This document shows, one piece after another, positions 37,486 to 46,522 of a stretch of DNA of 46,522 bases. The DNA comes from an uncultured Methylophilaceae bacterium (GTDB taxonomy: Bacteria > Pseudomonadota > Gammaproteobacteria > Burkholderiales > Methylophilaceae). Made by a program: the position numbers and the translations under genes. The stretch spans positions 1-46,522 of the forward strand of contig CAIULB010000036.1 in NCBI GenBank assembly GCA_903899965.1, written 5' to 3'. Below the pieces are notes generated by a model. The model did not search any database. It worked only from the letters and a program-made list of their open reading frames with translations, and had not been told where the DNA came from. Within the stretch, counting starts at the first letter, position 1; every line of letters begins with the position of its first letter.

Positions 37486-38733
37486 TTAAGCGCCGTAAAC
37501 AGGGAACTTAGAAGTTAACGCGTGTACTCTCGCTTTAGTTGCTGCAATCACTGCTTCATCGGTTGGATTGTCCAACACGTCGGCAATTAAGTTAGCCACT
37601 TGACGTGCTTCTTCCTCCTTAAAGCCGCGAGTAGTAATTGCTGGTGAGCCAATACGAATGCCAGAAGTAACAAATGGGCTTTCTGGGTCGTTAGGGATAG
37701 AGTTTTTGTTCACAGTGATGTGCGCTAAACCTAAAGCCGCATCCGCCGCTTTGCCTGTTAAGCCTTTGGGGCGCAAGTCTACCAGGAATACGTGTGACTC
37801 TGTGCGACCAGAAATAATACGCAAGCCGCGCTTTGCTAACTCTTCAGCCATTGCACTCGCGTTTTTCAATACTTGTGTTTGGTAAGTTTTGAACTCTGGC
37901 TGTAAGGCTTCTAAGAAGGCCACGGCTTTGCCAGCGATGACGTGCATCAATGGACCACCTTGCAAGCCAGGGAAAACGTATGAGTTGATTGATTTTTCAA
38001 ATTCAGCTTTTGCCAAAATAATGCCGCCACGTGGACCACGTAATGTTTTGTGTGTGGTTGATGTCACAAAGTCAGCGTGCGGGACTGGATTGGGGTAAAC
38101 GCCAGCTGCAATCAAACCTGAATAGTGCGCCATGTCGACCATAAAATACGCGCCTACTTTTTTAGCAATCGCTGCCATGCGTTCCCAATCGAAACGAAGC
38201 GCGTAGGCAGAAGCACCGCCAATCAAAAGCTTTGGTTTGCATTCCACCGCAATGCGTTCCATTTCGTCGTAGTCGATTTCTTCTTTTTCGTTTAAGCCAT
38301 AAGGCACGATATTGAAAAGCTTGCCTGATAGGTTCGCTGGTGAGCCGTGTGTTAAATGGCCGCCGTGACCAAGGTTCATGCCCATGACGGTATCACCTGG
38401 TTTTAAGATGGAAAAATAAACCGCTTGGTTTGCTTGCGAGCCAGAGTGGGGTTGCACATTGGCGTATTCAGCACCAAATAGTTTTTTGATGCGGTCAATT
38501 GCCAATTGTTCTACTTGGTCAACGTATTCACAGCCGCCGTAAAAGCGTTTGCCTGGATAGCCTTCAGCATATTTATTAGTGAGTTGTGAGCCTTGCACTT
38601 CCATCACAGCAGGGCTGGTGTAATTTTCAGAAGCAATCAATTCAATATGCTCGTCTTGGCGCACGCGCTCAAGTTCTACATATTTTGCTAATTCAGGATC
38701 TACAACGCTCAACGTTTTTGCTCGGCTAAACAT
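37486..38733 (-). CDS. glyA: Serine hydroxymethyltransferase
   Basis: 415 residues. GlyA interconverts serine and glycine with tetrahydrofolate, giving one-carbon units, a central reaction in serine and folate metabolism. The PLP lysine K229 in [14 protein letters not shown], the [13 protein letters not shown] start motif and [13 protein letters not shown] are intact. It is the first gene of the minus-strand group that runs on through nrdR, the unknown membrane protein, ribD and tatD. The 132-base gap to iscX contains the divergent promoters. Confidence 0.97.
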   Translation of the reverse strand: MFSRAKTLSVVDPELAKYVELERVRQDEHIELIASENYTSPAVMEVQGSQLTNKYAEGYPGKRFYGGCEYVDQVEQLAIDRIKKLFGAEYANVQPHSGSQANQAVYFSILKPGDTVMGMNLGHGGHLTHGSPANLSGKLFNIVPYGLNEKEEIDYDEMERIAVECKPKLLIGGASAYALRFDWERMAAIAKKVGAYFMVDMAHYSGLIAAGVYPNPVPHADFVTSTTHKTLRGPRGGIILAKAEFEKSINSYVFPGLQGGPLMHVIAGKAVAFLEALQPEFKTYQTQVLKNASAMAEELAKRGLRIISGRTESHVFLVDLRPKGLTGKAADAALGLAHITVNKNSIPNDPESPFVTSGIRIGSPAITTRGFKEEEARQVANLIADVLDNPTDEAVIAATKARVHALTSKFPVYGA

Positions 38734-38823
38734 AAGTCACTTTCTCGAAGGCTTAAAAAATAATTTCATCATTTTATCATATTGGGATTGATTTCACCCC
38801 ACCTCTTGACCGTATCTAGGCGG

Positions 38824-38829
38824 TATAAT
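38824..38829 (+). promoter_or_regulatory. -10-like element upstream of iscX
   Basis: TATAAT 36 bases before the iscX ATG. TTGACC at 38806-38811 is only 12 bases away, too short for a normal sigma70 spacer, so the -35 is unclear. Confidence 0.3.
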
Positions 38830-38865
38830 TCAAGCCAATATTGAATATTTTTTGAGGTGCCCGAA

Positions 38866-39057
38866 ATGAAATGGACTGATGTACAAACAATTGCAGAAGC
38901 TTTATACGATGTGCATCCTGATGTTGACCCTAAGGTCATTCGATTTACCGATTTGCATGCTTGGGTGATGGCTTTGGAGGGTTTTAGCGATGAGCCGAAT
39001 AATAGTAACGAAAAAATACTCGAAGCGATTCAACAGCTTTGGATAGAAGAGCTTTAA
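38866..39057 (+). CDS. iscX: Fe-S assembly protein IscX
   Basis: 63 residues. The small acidic protein matches E. coli IscX/YfhJ: MKWTDVQTIAEALYD, then DPKVIRFTDLHAWV and SNEKILEAIQQLWIEE. IscX binds IscS and modulates iron-sulfur cluster assembly. The start is the ATG at 38866 with GAGG at 38854-38857; a GTG at 38857 lies inside the Shine-Dalgarno sequence and is rejected. Unlike in E. coli it is not within an isc operon but stands in front of a phosphohexomutase gene, three bases after its stop. Confidence 0.92.
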   Translation: MKWTDVQTIAEALYDVHPDVDPKVIRFTDLHAWVMALEGFSDEPNNSNEKILEAIQQLWIEEL

Positions 39058-39059
39058 AC

Positions 39060-40466
39060 GTGCAAGTTCCTAAAGAGATTTTTAAGGCTTACGATATTCG
39101 TGGCATCGTTGGCAAAACTCTCACGCCTGTGATTGTGGAAGCCATTGGACAGGCATTAGGTGCAGAGGCTTTGGCAAGAAAAAAAACGACCATTTGCATA
39201 GGCTATGATGGCCGTTTGTCAGGGCCTGAGTTGGCAGGCGCTTTATCTCGCGGCATACGCAAAGCAGGGGTGAATGTGATTCAGCTTGGCATGGTCGCTA
39301 CGCCGATGGTCTACTTCGCGGCTTATGAGCTTGGCACTGCTTGCGGTGTGATGGTCACAGGCAGTCATAACCCACCTGATTACAATGGTTTAAAAATGGT
39401 ATTGGCCGGTGAAACGCTATCAGGCGAAACCATACAAAGTTTGCGCGCGCGTATTGAAAATGGTGATTTGGTTTACGGCACTGGCACAGAAAGCCAGCAC
39501 GATATTGCGCCAGCCTATATCGCCAAAATCGCAGCAGATGTTAAGCTGGTGCGTGGCATGAAAATCGCTGTAGATTGCGGCAACGGCGTTGCAGGCGCTT
39601 ATGCCAATAAGCTTTATGAGGCGCTTGGATGTTCAGTGCAGGAGCTGTTTTGTGAGGTGGATGGTCATTTCCCCAACCATCATCCTGATCCATCTGTGCC
39701 AGAAAATCTATCTGACTTAATTGAAACCTTAGCCAAAGGTGATGCCGAGATAGGCTTGGCTTTTGATGGTGATGGCGACCGCTTAGGTGTGGTGACGAAA
39801 GACGGTAAAATTATTTACCCAGACCGCCAATTGATGCTGTTTGCTGAAGAAGTATTACAGCGCAACCAAGGCGCGACGATTATTTACGATGTGAAATCGA
39901 CGCGCAACCTGGCCCCCTGGATTAAAGCGCGCAACGGTAAGCCTTTAATGTGGAAAACAGGTCATTCTCTGGTGAAGGCAAAAATCAAAGAAACCAGTGC
40001 TGATTTAGCAGGCGAGATGAGCGGACACGTGTTTTTTAATGATTTAGTCGATAGTAACAATCCCGCCAAAGGCCGCCGCTGGTATGGTTTTGACGATGGC
40101 CTCTATTCAGGTGCACGTTTACTTGAGATTTTGAGCAAAGTTGCTAACCCAAGTGAAACGCTAAATAACCTGCCTGATAGCGTGAGCACGCCAGAGCAAC
40201 ATATTCAAATGCAAGAAGGTGAACCGCATGCGCTGATTGCTTCCTTGCAAAAGTCCGCCAAGTTTGAAGGTGCAAGCGAAGTGATTACGATTGATGGCTT
40301 ACGTGTGGAATATCCCGATGGCTTTGGTTTAATGCGACCATCTAATACCACGCCTGTGATTGTGCTCCGCTTCGAGGCGGATTCTGAAGACGCCTTAAAG
40401 CGCATTCAGAAAGACTTCCGTGCGGTGATTTTAGGTGCGGCGCCGCAAGTCAAATTGCCGTTTTAG
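39060..40466 (+). CDS. Phosphomannomutase/phosphoglucomutase (AlgC type)
   Basis: 468 residues from the GTG at 39060, which gives the conserved start VPKEIFKAYDIRG. The frame continues to a TTG at 39039 inside iscX, which is less likely. The alpha-D-phosphohexomutase motifs are present: phosphoserine S102 in MVTGSHNPPDYNG, the metal loop FDGDGDRLGV, the sugar loop GEMSGHVFF and the phosphate loop near RPSNTTPVIVLR. It interconverts 1- and 6-phosphates of mannose and glucose for polysaccharide and LPS precursors. It converges with ycaO, with stops overlapping by four bases (40463-40466). Confidence 0.93.
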   Translation: MQVPKEIFKAYDIRGIVGKTLTPVIVEAIGQALGAEALARKKTTICIGYDGRLSGPELAGALSRGIRKAGVNVIQLGMVATPMVYFAAYELGTACGVMVTGSHNPPDYNGLKMVLAGETLSGETIQSLRARIENGDLVYGTGTESQHDIAPAYIAKIAADVKLVRGMKIAVDCGNGVAGAYANKLYEALGCSVQELFCEVDGHFPNHHPDPSVPENLSDLIETLAKGDAEIGLAFDGDGDRLGVVTKDGKIIYPDRQLMLFAEEVLQRNQGATIIYDVKSTRNLAPWIKARNGKPLMWKTGHSLVKAKIKETSADLAGEMSGHVFFNDLVDSNNPAKGRRWYGFDDGLYSGARLLEILSKVANPSETLNNLPDSVSTPEQHIQMQEGEPHALIASLQKSAKFEGASEVITIDGLRVEYPDGFGLMRPSNTTPVIVLRFEADSEDALKRIQKDFRAVILGAAPQVKLPF

Positions 40467-42217
40467 TGTTTCTTAGCATTGACCTTGTGATAAGCCAATA
40501 ACAACTGTTTGTGCATCTCGCTACCCTCCATATTTTGGCCTAAGTTATTAAGGCCAAAATAACGAGATTCACGGCTAAGCAATTGCTGTGCTTGTTTTAA
40601 TGTTTCTACGCCATACATGAGTGCCAAGTTGGCGCTGTATGGTTTGGTGTGCTCTAGCTCTGTCATTTCTTGTAATTGCACCAAGTCTGCGATGCAGCGA
40701 TAAACGCGAGCCCGTTTTTCTGGTAATTCGCCAAATTGGCTAATCCAGTCGCAGCCTTCTAAAATCACATCAACATCACCAACGGCTAAGCCTAGTAAAG
40801 CTTTTAGCTCGCCAACACGTAAATCTGCCCAAACGCTACCAGCATCTGCTGCAAGGCCAATTAAGGTGGTCACGGGGAGTTCATCTGCCAGCTCAAGGTC
40901 TAGCAATGTCTCTAGCAGCTCGGCACTTTCTTCTTGGTTTAGGTCTTGTGTACGAAGTAACCCTGGGCGCACTAAATTACCCACGGTGTTGTTTTCCCAC
41001 TCAAGCTCTTCCACAGGGTAGATTTCTGACATGCCTGGCACAAAAATGCGGCATGCATACACATCTAAGTGAGTGAAGTCCGAAATATAAATCTCGTGAC
41101 CGCTCGCGTGGATAGTATCGCAGCACCATTGATAGTCTTCATCCGTCGTGGTACCAAAGTTCCAATCCACAAACTCATAATCTGGCGTGTCGCGTAGGAA
41201 GTTCCAGCTAATCACGCCGCTTGAGTCTACAAAGTGGATTTCTAAGTTTTGTGAATCAGCGATTTCTTCCATATCAAAACCTGGCGCAACAAAGTTCTTG
41301 AGGCCATCAATTGCACGACCTTGTAATAGCTCGGTCAATGCACGCTCTAGCGCAACTTCAAAGCGTGGATGTGCACCAAAACTTGCGAAACAGCCTTGGT
41401 CTTCTGGGTGCAGCAGGGTGACGTTCATGACAGGGTATTTGCCACCTAATGAAGCGTCTTTTACCAAAATGCCGTAACCAGCTTCGCGTAAGCCTTTAAT
41501 GCCAGCGGCGATGCGTGGATAACGGTTAATCAACGCTTCGGGCACATCTGGCAAGCAAATGCCTTCGCGAATGATTTTGTATTTAATGTCGCGCTCAAAA
41601 ATTTCTGCCAACGCTTGAGTACGCGCTTCTTTAAGCGTGTTGCCAGCGGACATGCCGTTACTGACATACAAATTACCAATCAAATTCACAGGGAAGTAAG
41701 CCACTTCATTATCGCGCAAACGTGTGTATGGAATAGCGCAAATGCCGCGTTTGGCATTGCCAGAGTTAAGATCAATCAGCTTAGTCGCTGAAACTGAGCT
41801 GTCTGGGTTATAAAATTTGTGCAGTTCTTTGTTGAGCAAGCCAGCAGGCCATGCATCGCCAGTCAGCGGAAACCATTTTTCATTTGGGTAATGCACGTAA
41901 TCTTGATTGCTAATGGCTTCGCCTAAGTAAAAGTGCGTCCAAAAGTAATTGGTGCTTAGGCGTTCAAAGTATTCACCAAGCGCACTCGCTCTTGCTGCAA
42001 GTTGCGATGCGCCTTTGCCATTGCTAAATAACCGTGTGCAATCACGGTCTGTCACATGTACCGACCAAATGCCCTCGATTTCATTGAGCCATGAGCGCTC
42101 TTCTACGTGAAAGCCGATATCTAAAAGCTTGGCTTGTAGCGTTTTAATCGAGTATTCAAGCGAAGCGTCTTTGCTTGGAATAAAGGTTTCGGTGCTGGTG
42201 TTAGAAGTGTTTTGCAT
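40463..42217 (-). CDS. ycaO: YcaO protein, ribosomal S12 methylthiotransferase accessory factor type
   Basis: 584 residues from the ATG at 42217; an in-frame TTG at 42235 is an alternative. The protein follows E. coli YcaO along its length: TETFIPSKDASLEYSIKTLQ at the start, SALGEYFERLSTNYFW with the ATP-binding glutamates, YPNEKWFPLT, NLYVSNGMSAGNT, EIFERDIKYKI, FASFGAHP and PGMSEIYPVEEL. YcaO-domain proteins use ATP to activate amide backbones; E. coli YcaO supports RimO in methylthiolation of ribosomal protein S12. No peptide precursor or dehydrogenase gene is near, so a natural-product role is unlikely. Confidence 0.92.
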   Translation of the reverse strand: MQNTSNTSTETFIPSKDASLEYSIKTLQAKLLDIGFHVEERSWLNEIEGIWSVHVTDRDCTRLFSNGKGASQLAARASALGEYFERLSTNYFWTHFYLGEAISNQDYVHYPNEKWFPLTGDAWPAGLLNKELHKFYNPDSSVSATKLIDLNSGNAKRGICAIPYTRLRDNEVAYFPVNLIGNLYVSNGMSAGNTLKEARTQALAEIFERDIKYKIIREGICLPDVPEALINRYPRIAAGIKGLREAGYGILVKDASLGGKYPVMNVTLLHPEDQGCFASFGAHPRFEVALERALTELLQGRAIDGLKNFVAPGFDMEEIADSQNLEIHFVDSSGVISWNFLRDTPDYEFVDWNFGTTTDEDYQWCCDTIHASGHEIYISDFTHLDVYACRIFVPGMSEIYPVEELEWENNTVGNLVRPGLLRTQDLNQEESAELLETLLDLELADELPVTTLIGLAADAGSVWADLRVGELKALLGLAVGDVDVILEGCDWISQFGELPEKRARVYRCIADLVQLQEMTELEHTKPYSANLALMYGVETLKQAQQLLSRESRYFGLNNLGQNMEGSEMHKQLLLAYHKVNAKKH

Positions 42218-42240
42218 CGTTCGGCTTTCAAGCAAAAGAA

Positions 42241-42271
42241 ATAAAAAAGGCCGTCAGCATAGCACGGCCTT
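42241..42271 (-). terminator. Terminator downstream of pgm
   Basis: On the minus strand AAGGCCGT, a nine-base loop and ACGGCCTT run into T bases. It lies between pgm and ycaO and ends the pgm transcript, so ycaO needs its own promoter or read-through. Confidence 0.85.
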
Positions 42272-42291
42272 GTGAAGGTTAAGTGAGATTG

Positions 42292-44032
<1,741 letters not shown>

Positions 44033-44062
44033 CTTTAAAAATCAGGTACTTAACCCTGTTTT

Positions 44063-44145
44063 ACTCTACACTAATTGTGCTTCTTAGTGTTAATAATACC
44101 TCACTCCACACCACTTCACACCTAAACCAGATTGCTCTCCACGCT
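44063..44145 (+). repeat. Spaced near-repeats of CTCCACAC, candidate integrase arm sites
   Basis: ACTCTACACT (44063-44072), CACTCCACAC (44102-44111), CACTTCACAC (44112-44121) and CTCTCCACGC (44135-44144) share a CT-C-ACAC core. They lie between the tRNA break and the integrase start, where arm-type binding sites are expected. Confidence 0.4.
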
Positions 44146-44167
44146 AGACCGACTTTAAGCTAGTCCA

Positions 44168-45379
44168 ATGTCTAAGCGTGATAAAAATACACACGAAATT
44201 ATTCAACGCACTTTGTTCGTTTACAAAAGAACAAGAAGCGCAGTTTGGCAATGCCGCTATCAAATCAATAAGCAGTGGTTTACAGAAACAACACGTGAGT
44301 ATTCCTTAGAGGATGCTAAGCGTGTGGCACATATGATTTTGATGGATGCGGCTATCAAACAACGCTATAACGTCGCACCCATTTCACACCTATTCAAAGA
44401 CGTGGCTAAGCTGACTATTAAACGTATGGAAGAAGAACTGCGTTTGAAAGAAGGGCGTGTGATTTACAAGGATTACATCTTTGTTATTAAACGCTACCTA
44501 GTGCCAGTGCTGGGCAACAAACCCATCAATCAACTGAGCTTTAATGATATGGAAGAATTAGCCAGTGAGCGTGTTAAGAATATGGGACATGAGCCTACTA
44601 AAAGTACGCTTAAAACCCATAACGCCGCACTGTCAAAAGTTTTGACGGAAGCGGTGATGCGTGGCTATATGACTGAAGCACAAAAACCTGTGTTATTAAC
44701 TGTTGGGCGTAGTACTGAACGCAGACCTGAGTTTAGCTTGGCTGAAGTGAAGACATTACTTAAAGGCTTTGATGGTTGGATTAGTTTAGCCACAGAAGAA
44801 CAGGTTGAAATAAGGCTGTTACTTAAAGACTATATAGAAGCGTTACTAGATACTGGCGCAAGGCCAGGCAGAGAACTACTTGAACTGCGCTGGGCTAATC
44901 TCAAGTACGCAGAAGATAACACTAAAATCATCATCAACTTTAACCTAAGCAAAACAGGCAAACGCACTGCTGTTGGAAGAACGATGGCGATTATGGCGTT
45001 AGAACGAATAGCACACAGAAACTACGGACGCAGACTGGAAGAGTTAATCACAGCCCAATGTCCTGATCACATCTTTAGGCATAAGAGCAAATACGAAAAA
45101 CTGATACGACCTATTAACTTTGAAAAGCAGATGGCGTTTTACTTAGAGCATCTCAAAATGCTTAAGTGTCCTATCACTGGAAACCCGCGCACGTTCTACA
45201 GTATCCGCCATACCTATGCGACCTTCGCTTTAACCTACGACAAAATCAACATCCACACCTTAGCCCGCCAGATGGGCACTAGCGTAGTGATGATTGAAAA
45301 ACACTACAGCCATTTAGATGCTGAGAAGGCGATTGAGCAGCTAGGCGGAGAGAAGACGAGGGGTTTGTTGGCGTCTTAG
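44168..45379 (+). CDS. Tyrosine recombinase/integrase
   Basis: 403 residues. N-terminal arm-binding-like region (1-70), core-binding SAM-like domain (about 73-180) and catalytic domain (about 185-390). Catalytic residues visible: R232 (LLDTGARPGRELLELRW), K262 (SKTGKR), R347 and H348 (FYSIRHTYAT), and Y380 (MIEKHYSHL). The first histidine of the usual HxxR box is Y344, a substitution seen in several integrase groups. The gene begins 135 bases from the tRNA-Lys break and points away from it, so it very probably made that junction. The start ATG has no strong Shine-Dalgarno sequence. Confidence 0.9.
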   Translation: MSKRDKNTHEIIQRTLFVYKRTRSAVWQCRYQINKQWFTETTREYSLEDAKRVAHMILMDAAIKQRYNVAPISHLFKDVAKLTIKRMEEELRLKEGRVIYKDYIFVIKRYLVPVLGNKPINQLSFNDMEELASERVKNMGHEPTKSTLKTHNAALSKVLTEAVMRGYMTEAQKPVLLTVGRSTERRPEFSLAEVKTLLKGFDGWISLATEEQVEIRLLLKDYIEALLDTGARPGRELLELRWANLKYAEDNTKIIINFNLSKTGKRTAVGRTMAIMALERIAHRNYGRRLEELITAQCPDHIFRHKSKYEKLIRPINFEKQMAFYLEHLKMLKCPITGNPRTFYSIRHTYATFALTYDKINIHTLARQMGTSVVMIEKHYSHLDAEKAIEQLGGEKTRGLLAS

Positions 45380-45445
45380 ATTGGCGTTAGGCGGTATTAA
45401 ACGCGAGATTTATTTAAACGAAGAACTGAGTAGCTGGGATGAACT

Positions 45446-45464
45446 AAGTCGTTTTAAACGACTT
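45446..45464. repeat. Palindrome copy 1
   Basis: AAGTCGTTT, a central T and AAACGACTT form a 19-base near-perfect palindrome. Copy 2 at 45537-45555 is its exact reverse complement. Confidence 0.75.
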
Positions 45465-45501
45465 TTGTGTGAATGTTTAACACTAGCAAATGAAGGCAAT
45501 A

Positions 45502-45531
45502 AAAAAGCCCACTTTTTACAGTGGGCTTTTT
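45502..45531. terminator. Bidirectional terminator between integrase and AAA+ gene
   Basis: AAAAAGCCCAC (45502-45512), an eight-base loop and GTGGGCTTTTT (45521-45531). It is A/T-tailed on both sides and lies between two convergent genes. Confidence 0.85.
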
Positions 45532-45536
45532 GTTTA

Positions 45537-45555
45537 AAGTCGTTTAAAACGACTT
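45537..45555. repeat. Palindrome copy 2
   Basis: AAGTCGTTT, a central A and AAACGACTT. It ends one base before the last codon of the AAA+ gene (stop at 45557-45559) and is the reverse complement of copy 1. Confidence 0.75.
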
Positions 45556-45556
45556 T

Positions 45557-46240
45557 CTATGCTGCTCGCTTCAAACGCTTTGCGATAAGCATTCTTGTAG
45601 CTGCTAAAATCTTTCGTGCGCTACCTTCGCAAGGCTCAATCATCTCAAGTAGCAGTTCGTCTTTAATGCCTGTCACGCCATAATCAGCCAAAATGCCACG
45701 TACTTTAGGCAACCAATCCGCACTTTCAGCCGCATTAAATTCAACAACAACACAGCGATTAGTCACAGCATCGTTAACTTTAGAAAAGTGGTTTGTTGTC
45801 AGTATAAAAATACTGTTACTCACTCCAGTATTCATAGCGACTTTAAGCGATGACATACTTTCAGTCCGCAAGTTATCCACTTCATCTAGTACAAAGTAGT
45901 GGTATGCGTTACCGAATGGGATTAACTGCGTTTGGGACTTAAGTTTATCAATCACAGCCGCACCATTATCACCGCCTTGCGCTACGTTCACATAAGTTAC
46001 GTCCGCAATCTCACCACCGTTATTTTGCTCAATCATATTAGGCAAAATCTTTGCTAGTGCGCTTTTACCTGTGCCAGACACACCGTATAGCAAAACACCA
46101 TTAGTGCCACTCGACGGAAAACCAAAACTGCCGTCTACTAAACCCGCAACCGTTTCACGTGCGTCCGTAGAATGGAACACAATATCAGCAAGCGTCTTAG
46201 GCTCGTACTTGCTGTCAAAATCCTTAAAAATATTACTCAT
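45557..46240 (-). CDS. Small AAA+ ATPase, clamp-loader-like
   Basis: 227 residues from the ATG at 46240, which has AAGGAA at a good distance; the frame is open to 46300. Walker A is GVSGTGKS (53-60), Walker B YFVLDEVDNL (115-124), sensor 1 ILTTNHF (N150) and a likely arginine finger R162 (VTNRC). The sequence around Walker B and sensor 1 is closest in style to clamp loaders and similar phage-encoded ATPases. No clamp or polymerase gene is seen, and a DNA-replication or regulatory role in the element is an inference. The 3' end abuts palindrome copy 2. Confidence 0.75.
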   Translation of the reverse strand: MSNIFKDFDSKYEPKTLADIVFHSTDARETVAGLVDGSFGFPSSGTNGVLLYGVSGTGKSALAKILPNMIEQNNGGEIADVTYVNVAQGGDNGAAVIDKLKSQTQLIPFGNAYHYFVLDEVDNLRTESMSSLKVAMNTGVSNSIFILTTNHFSKVNDAVTNRCVVVEFNAAESADWLPKVRGILADYGVTGIKDELLLEMIEPCEGSARKILAATRMLIAKRLKRAA

Positions 46241-46264
46241 AATAAATTCCTTTTCCAAAAAATA

Positions 46265-46302
46265 AAAACAAAAAAAGTGCGCAACATTTCTGCTGCGCAC
46301 TT
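46265..46302 (-). terminator. Terminator upstream of the AAA+ gene, behind the interrupted gene
   Basis: On the minus strand AAGTGCGCA, a short loop and TGCGCACTT are followed by a T-rich run. It lies nine bases after the stop of the interrupted gene and separates it from the AAA+ gene. Confidence 0.8.
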
Positions 46303-46310
46303 GTTATTAC

Positions 46311-46382
46311 TTAAGCTGCTGCTTTGCTTACTGCGTTGTTAATCGCAGCATCATTAGCGGCAGCTTTTTGCTCTTTCTTTTT
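46311..46382 (-). pseudogene. C-terminal remnant of an Ala/Lys-rich gene, interrupted by an IS256-type element
   Basis: The minus frame ends in KKKEQKAAANDAAINNAVSK and three alanines, with a TAA stop at 46311-46313. Further upstream the frame runs into the insertion sequence end, where no start codon is found before a stop at 46482. The interrupted gene is therefore 5'-cut. Its product is unknown; the alanine/lysine-rich tail is compatible with a small DNA- or RNA-binding protein. Confidence 0.5.
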
Positions 46383-46522
46383 GGGGGGTGTAAATAATTT
46401 TGTGTAAACGTCATTTTGCAGGAAACTGCTATTTTCAGAAATGGAATCAAAATGACGACCAAGAAAGCACTCCCCGACGATTTAATTGATAGCCTGCTAT
46501 CGAATTACAAGAAGCCAGAAGA
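46383..46522 (+). mobile_element. Left end of an IS256-family insertion sequence (partial)
   Basis: GGGGGGTGTAAATAATTTTG (from 46383) followed by TGTAAACGTC resembles IS256-family terminal repeats. About 40 bases later a transposase start follows. The element continues beyond the window. Confidence 0.65.
46452..46522 (+). CDS. IS256-family transposase, N-terminal fragment (cut by window)
   Basis: 23 visible residues beginning M-T-T-K-K-A-L-P-D-D-L-I-D, then SLLSNYKKPE. This matches the usual start of IS256-type (mutator-like) transposases, which continue with a conserved D-L-x-G-x-x-G segment. Its position just inside a terminal-repeat-like sequence supports the call. The catalytic DDE part is outside the window. 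Confidence 0.65.
   Translation, partial: MTTKKALPDDLIDSLLSNYKKPE

Noticed and set aside
40463-42217. YcaO as part of a thiazole/oxazole peptide cluster
   Set aside because: The protein follows E. coli YcaO along its whole length and no precursor, dehydrogenase or exporter gene is near.
44033-44167. Group I intron in the tRNA-Lys anticodon loop
   Set aside because: Such introns are a few hundred bases and the 3' half of the tRNA must follow; instead an integrase gene follows and no 3' half appears within the window.
45381-45683. Plus-strand frame after the integrase
   Set aside because: It crosses both palindromes, the terminator and the 3' end of the AAA+ gene on the other strand; start is a TTG without Shine-Dalgarno sequence.

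Overview
The window looks like a chromosome segment of a betaproteobacterium, most likely a Methylophilaceae (Methylotenera-like) methylotroph. The evidence is separate nuoC and nuoD genes, a DUF2818 gene directly after nuoN, the thrS-infC-rpmI-rplT-pheS-pheT-ihfA-merR order, an AT-leaning composition and the overall protein similarity. The genus is an inference; no rRNA gene is present.

Layout. 1-3631: the 3' part of a very large MBG/YDG-repeat adhesin of the filamentous haemagglutinin type. 3753-4226 (minus): a small secreted protein with an HNH-like motif. 4326-19162: a recognisable sigma70-type promoter followed by the complete 14-gene complex I operon nuoA-N, then a DUF2818 membrane protein. 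A TPR/NTF2-like lipoprotein, an ADP-ribose-type Nudix hydrolase and an NAD-binding epimerase-like protein follow on the same strand to 21534. 21507-23642 (minus): a two-gene unit of a 2OG-Fe(II) oxygenase and a group II PLP decarboxylase.

23725-32591: tRNA-Val(GAC), an unknown secreted protein, then the translation operon thrS, infC (which appears to start at AUA), rpmI, rplT, pheS, pheT, ihfA and a MerR-type regulator, closed by tRNA-Pro(GGG). The leader and first codons of thrS are duplicated directly behind tRNA-Val, bracketing the unknown secreted gene.

32643-38733 (minus): mtnA plus a class II aldolase, which looks like part of a methylthioribose/5-deoxyribose salvage (DHAP shunt) pathway; a DnaA-box cluster; then glyA-nrdR-(unknown)-ribD-tatD. 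38866-43923: iscX and an AlgC-type phosphohexomutase on plus, ycaO and a second, pgm-type phosphoglucomutase on minus.

43955-46522: a tRNA-Lys(CTT) gene with an intact promoter but cut off exactly at the end of the anticodon loop. It is followed by a tyrosine integrase, paired palindromes around a terminator, a clamp-loader-like AAA+ ATPase and the start of an IS256-type insertion sequence that interrupts a further gene. This is the left end of an integrative element that runs out of the window.

The housekeeping part is ordinary. The most unusual parts are the broken tRNA-Lys with its small element, the duplicated thrS leader, the AUA start of infC, the DnaA-box cluster upstream of mtnA, and the mtnA-aldolase pair.
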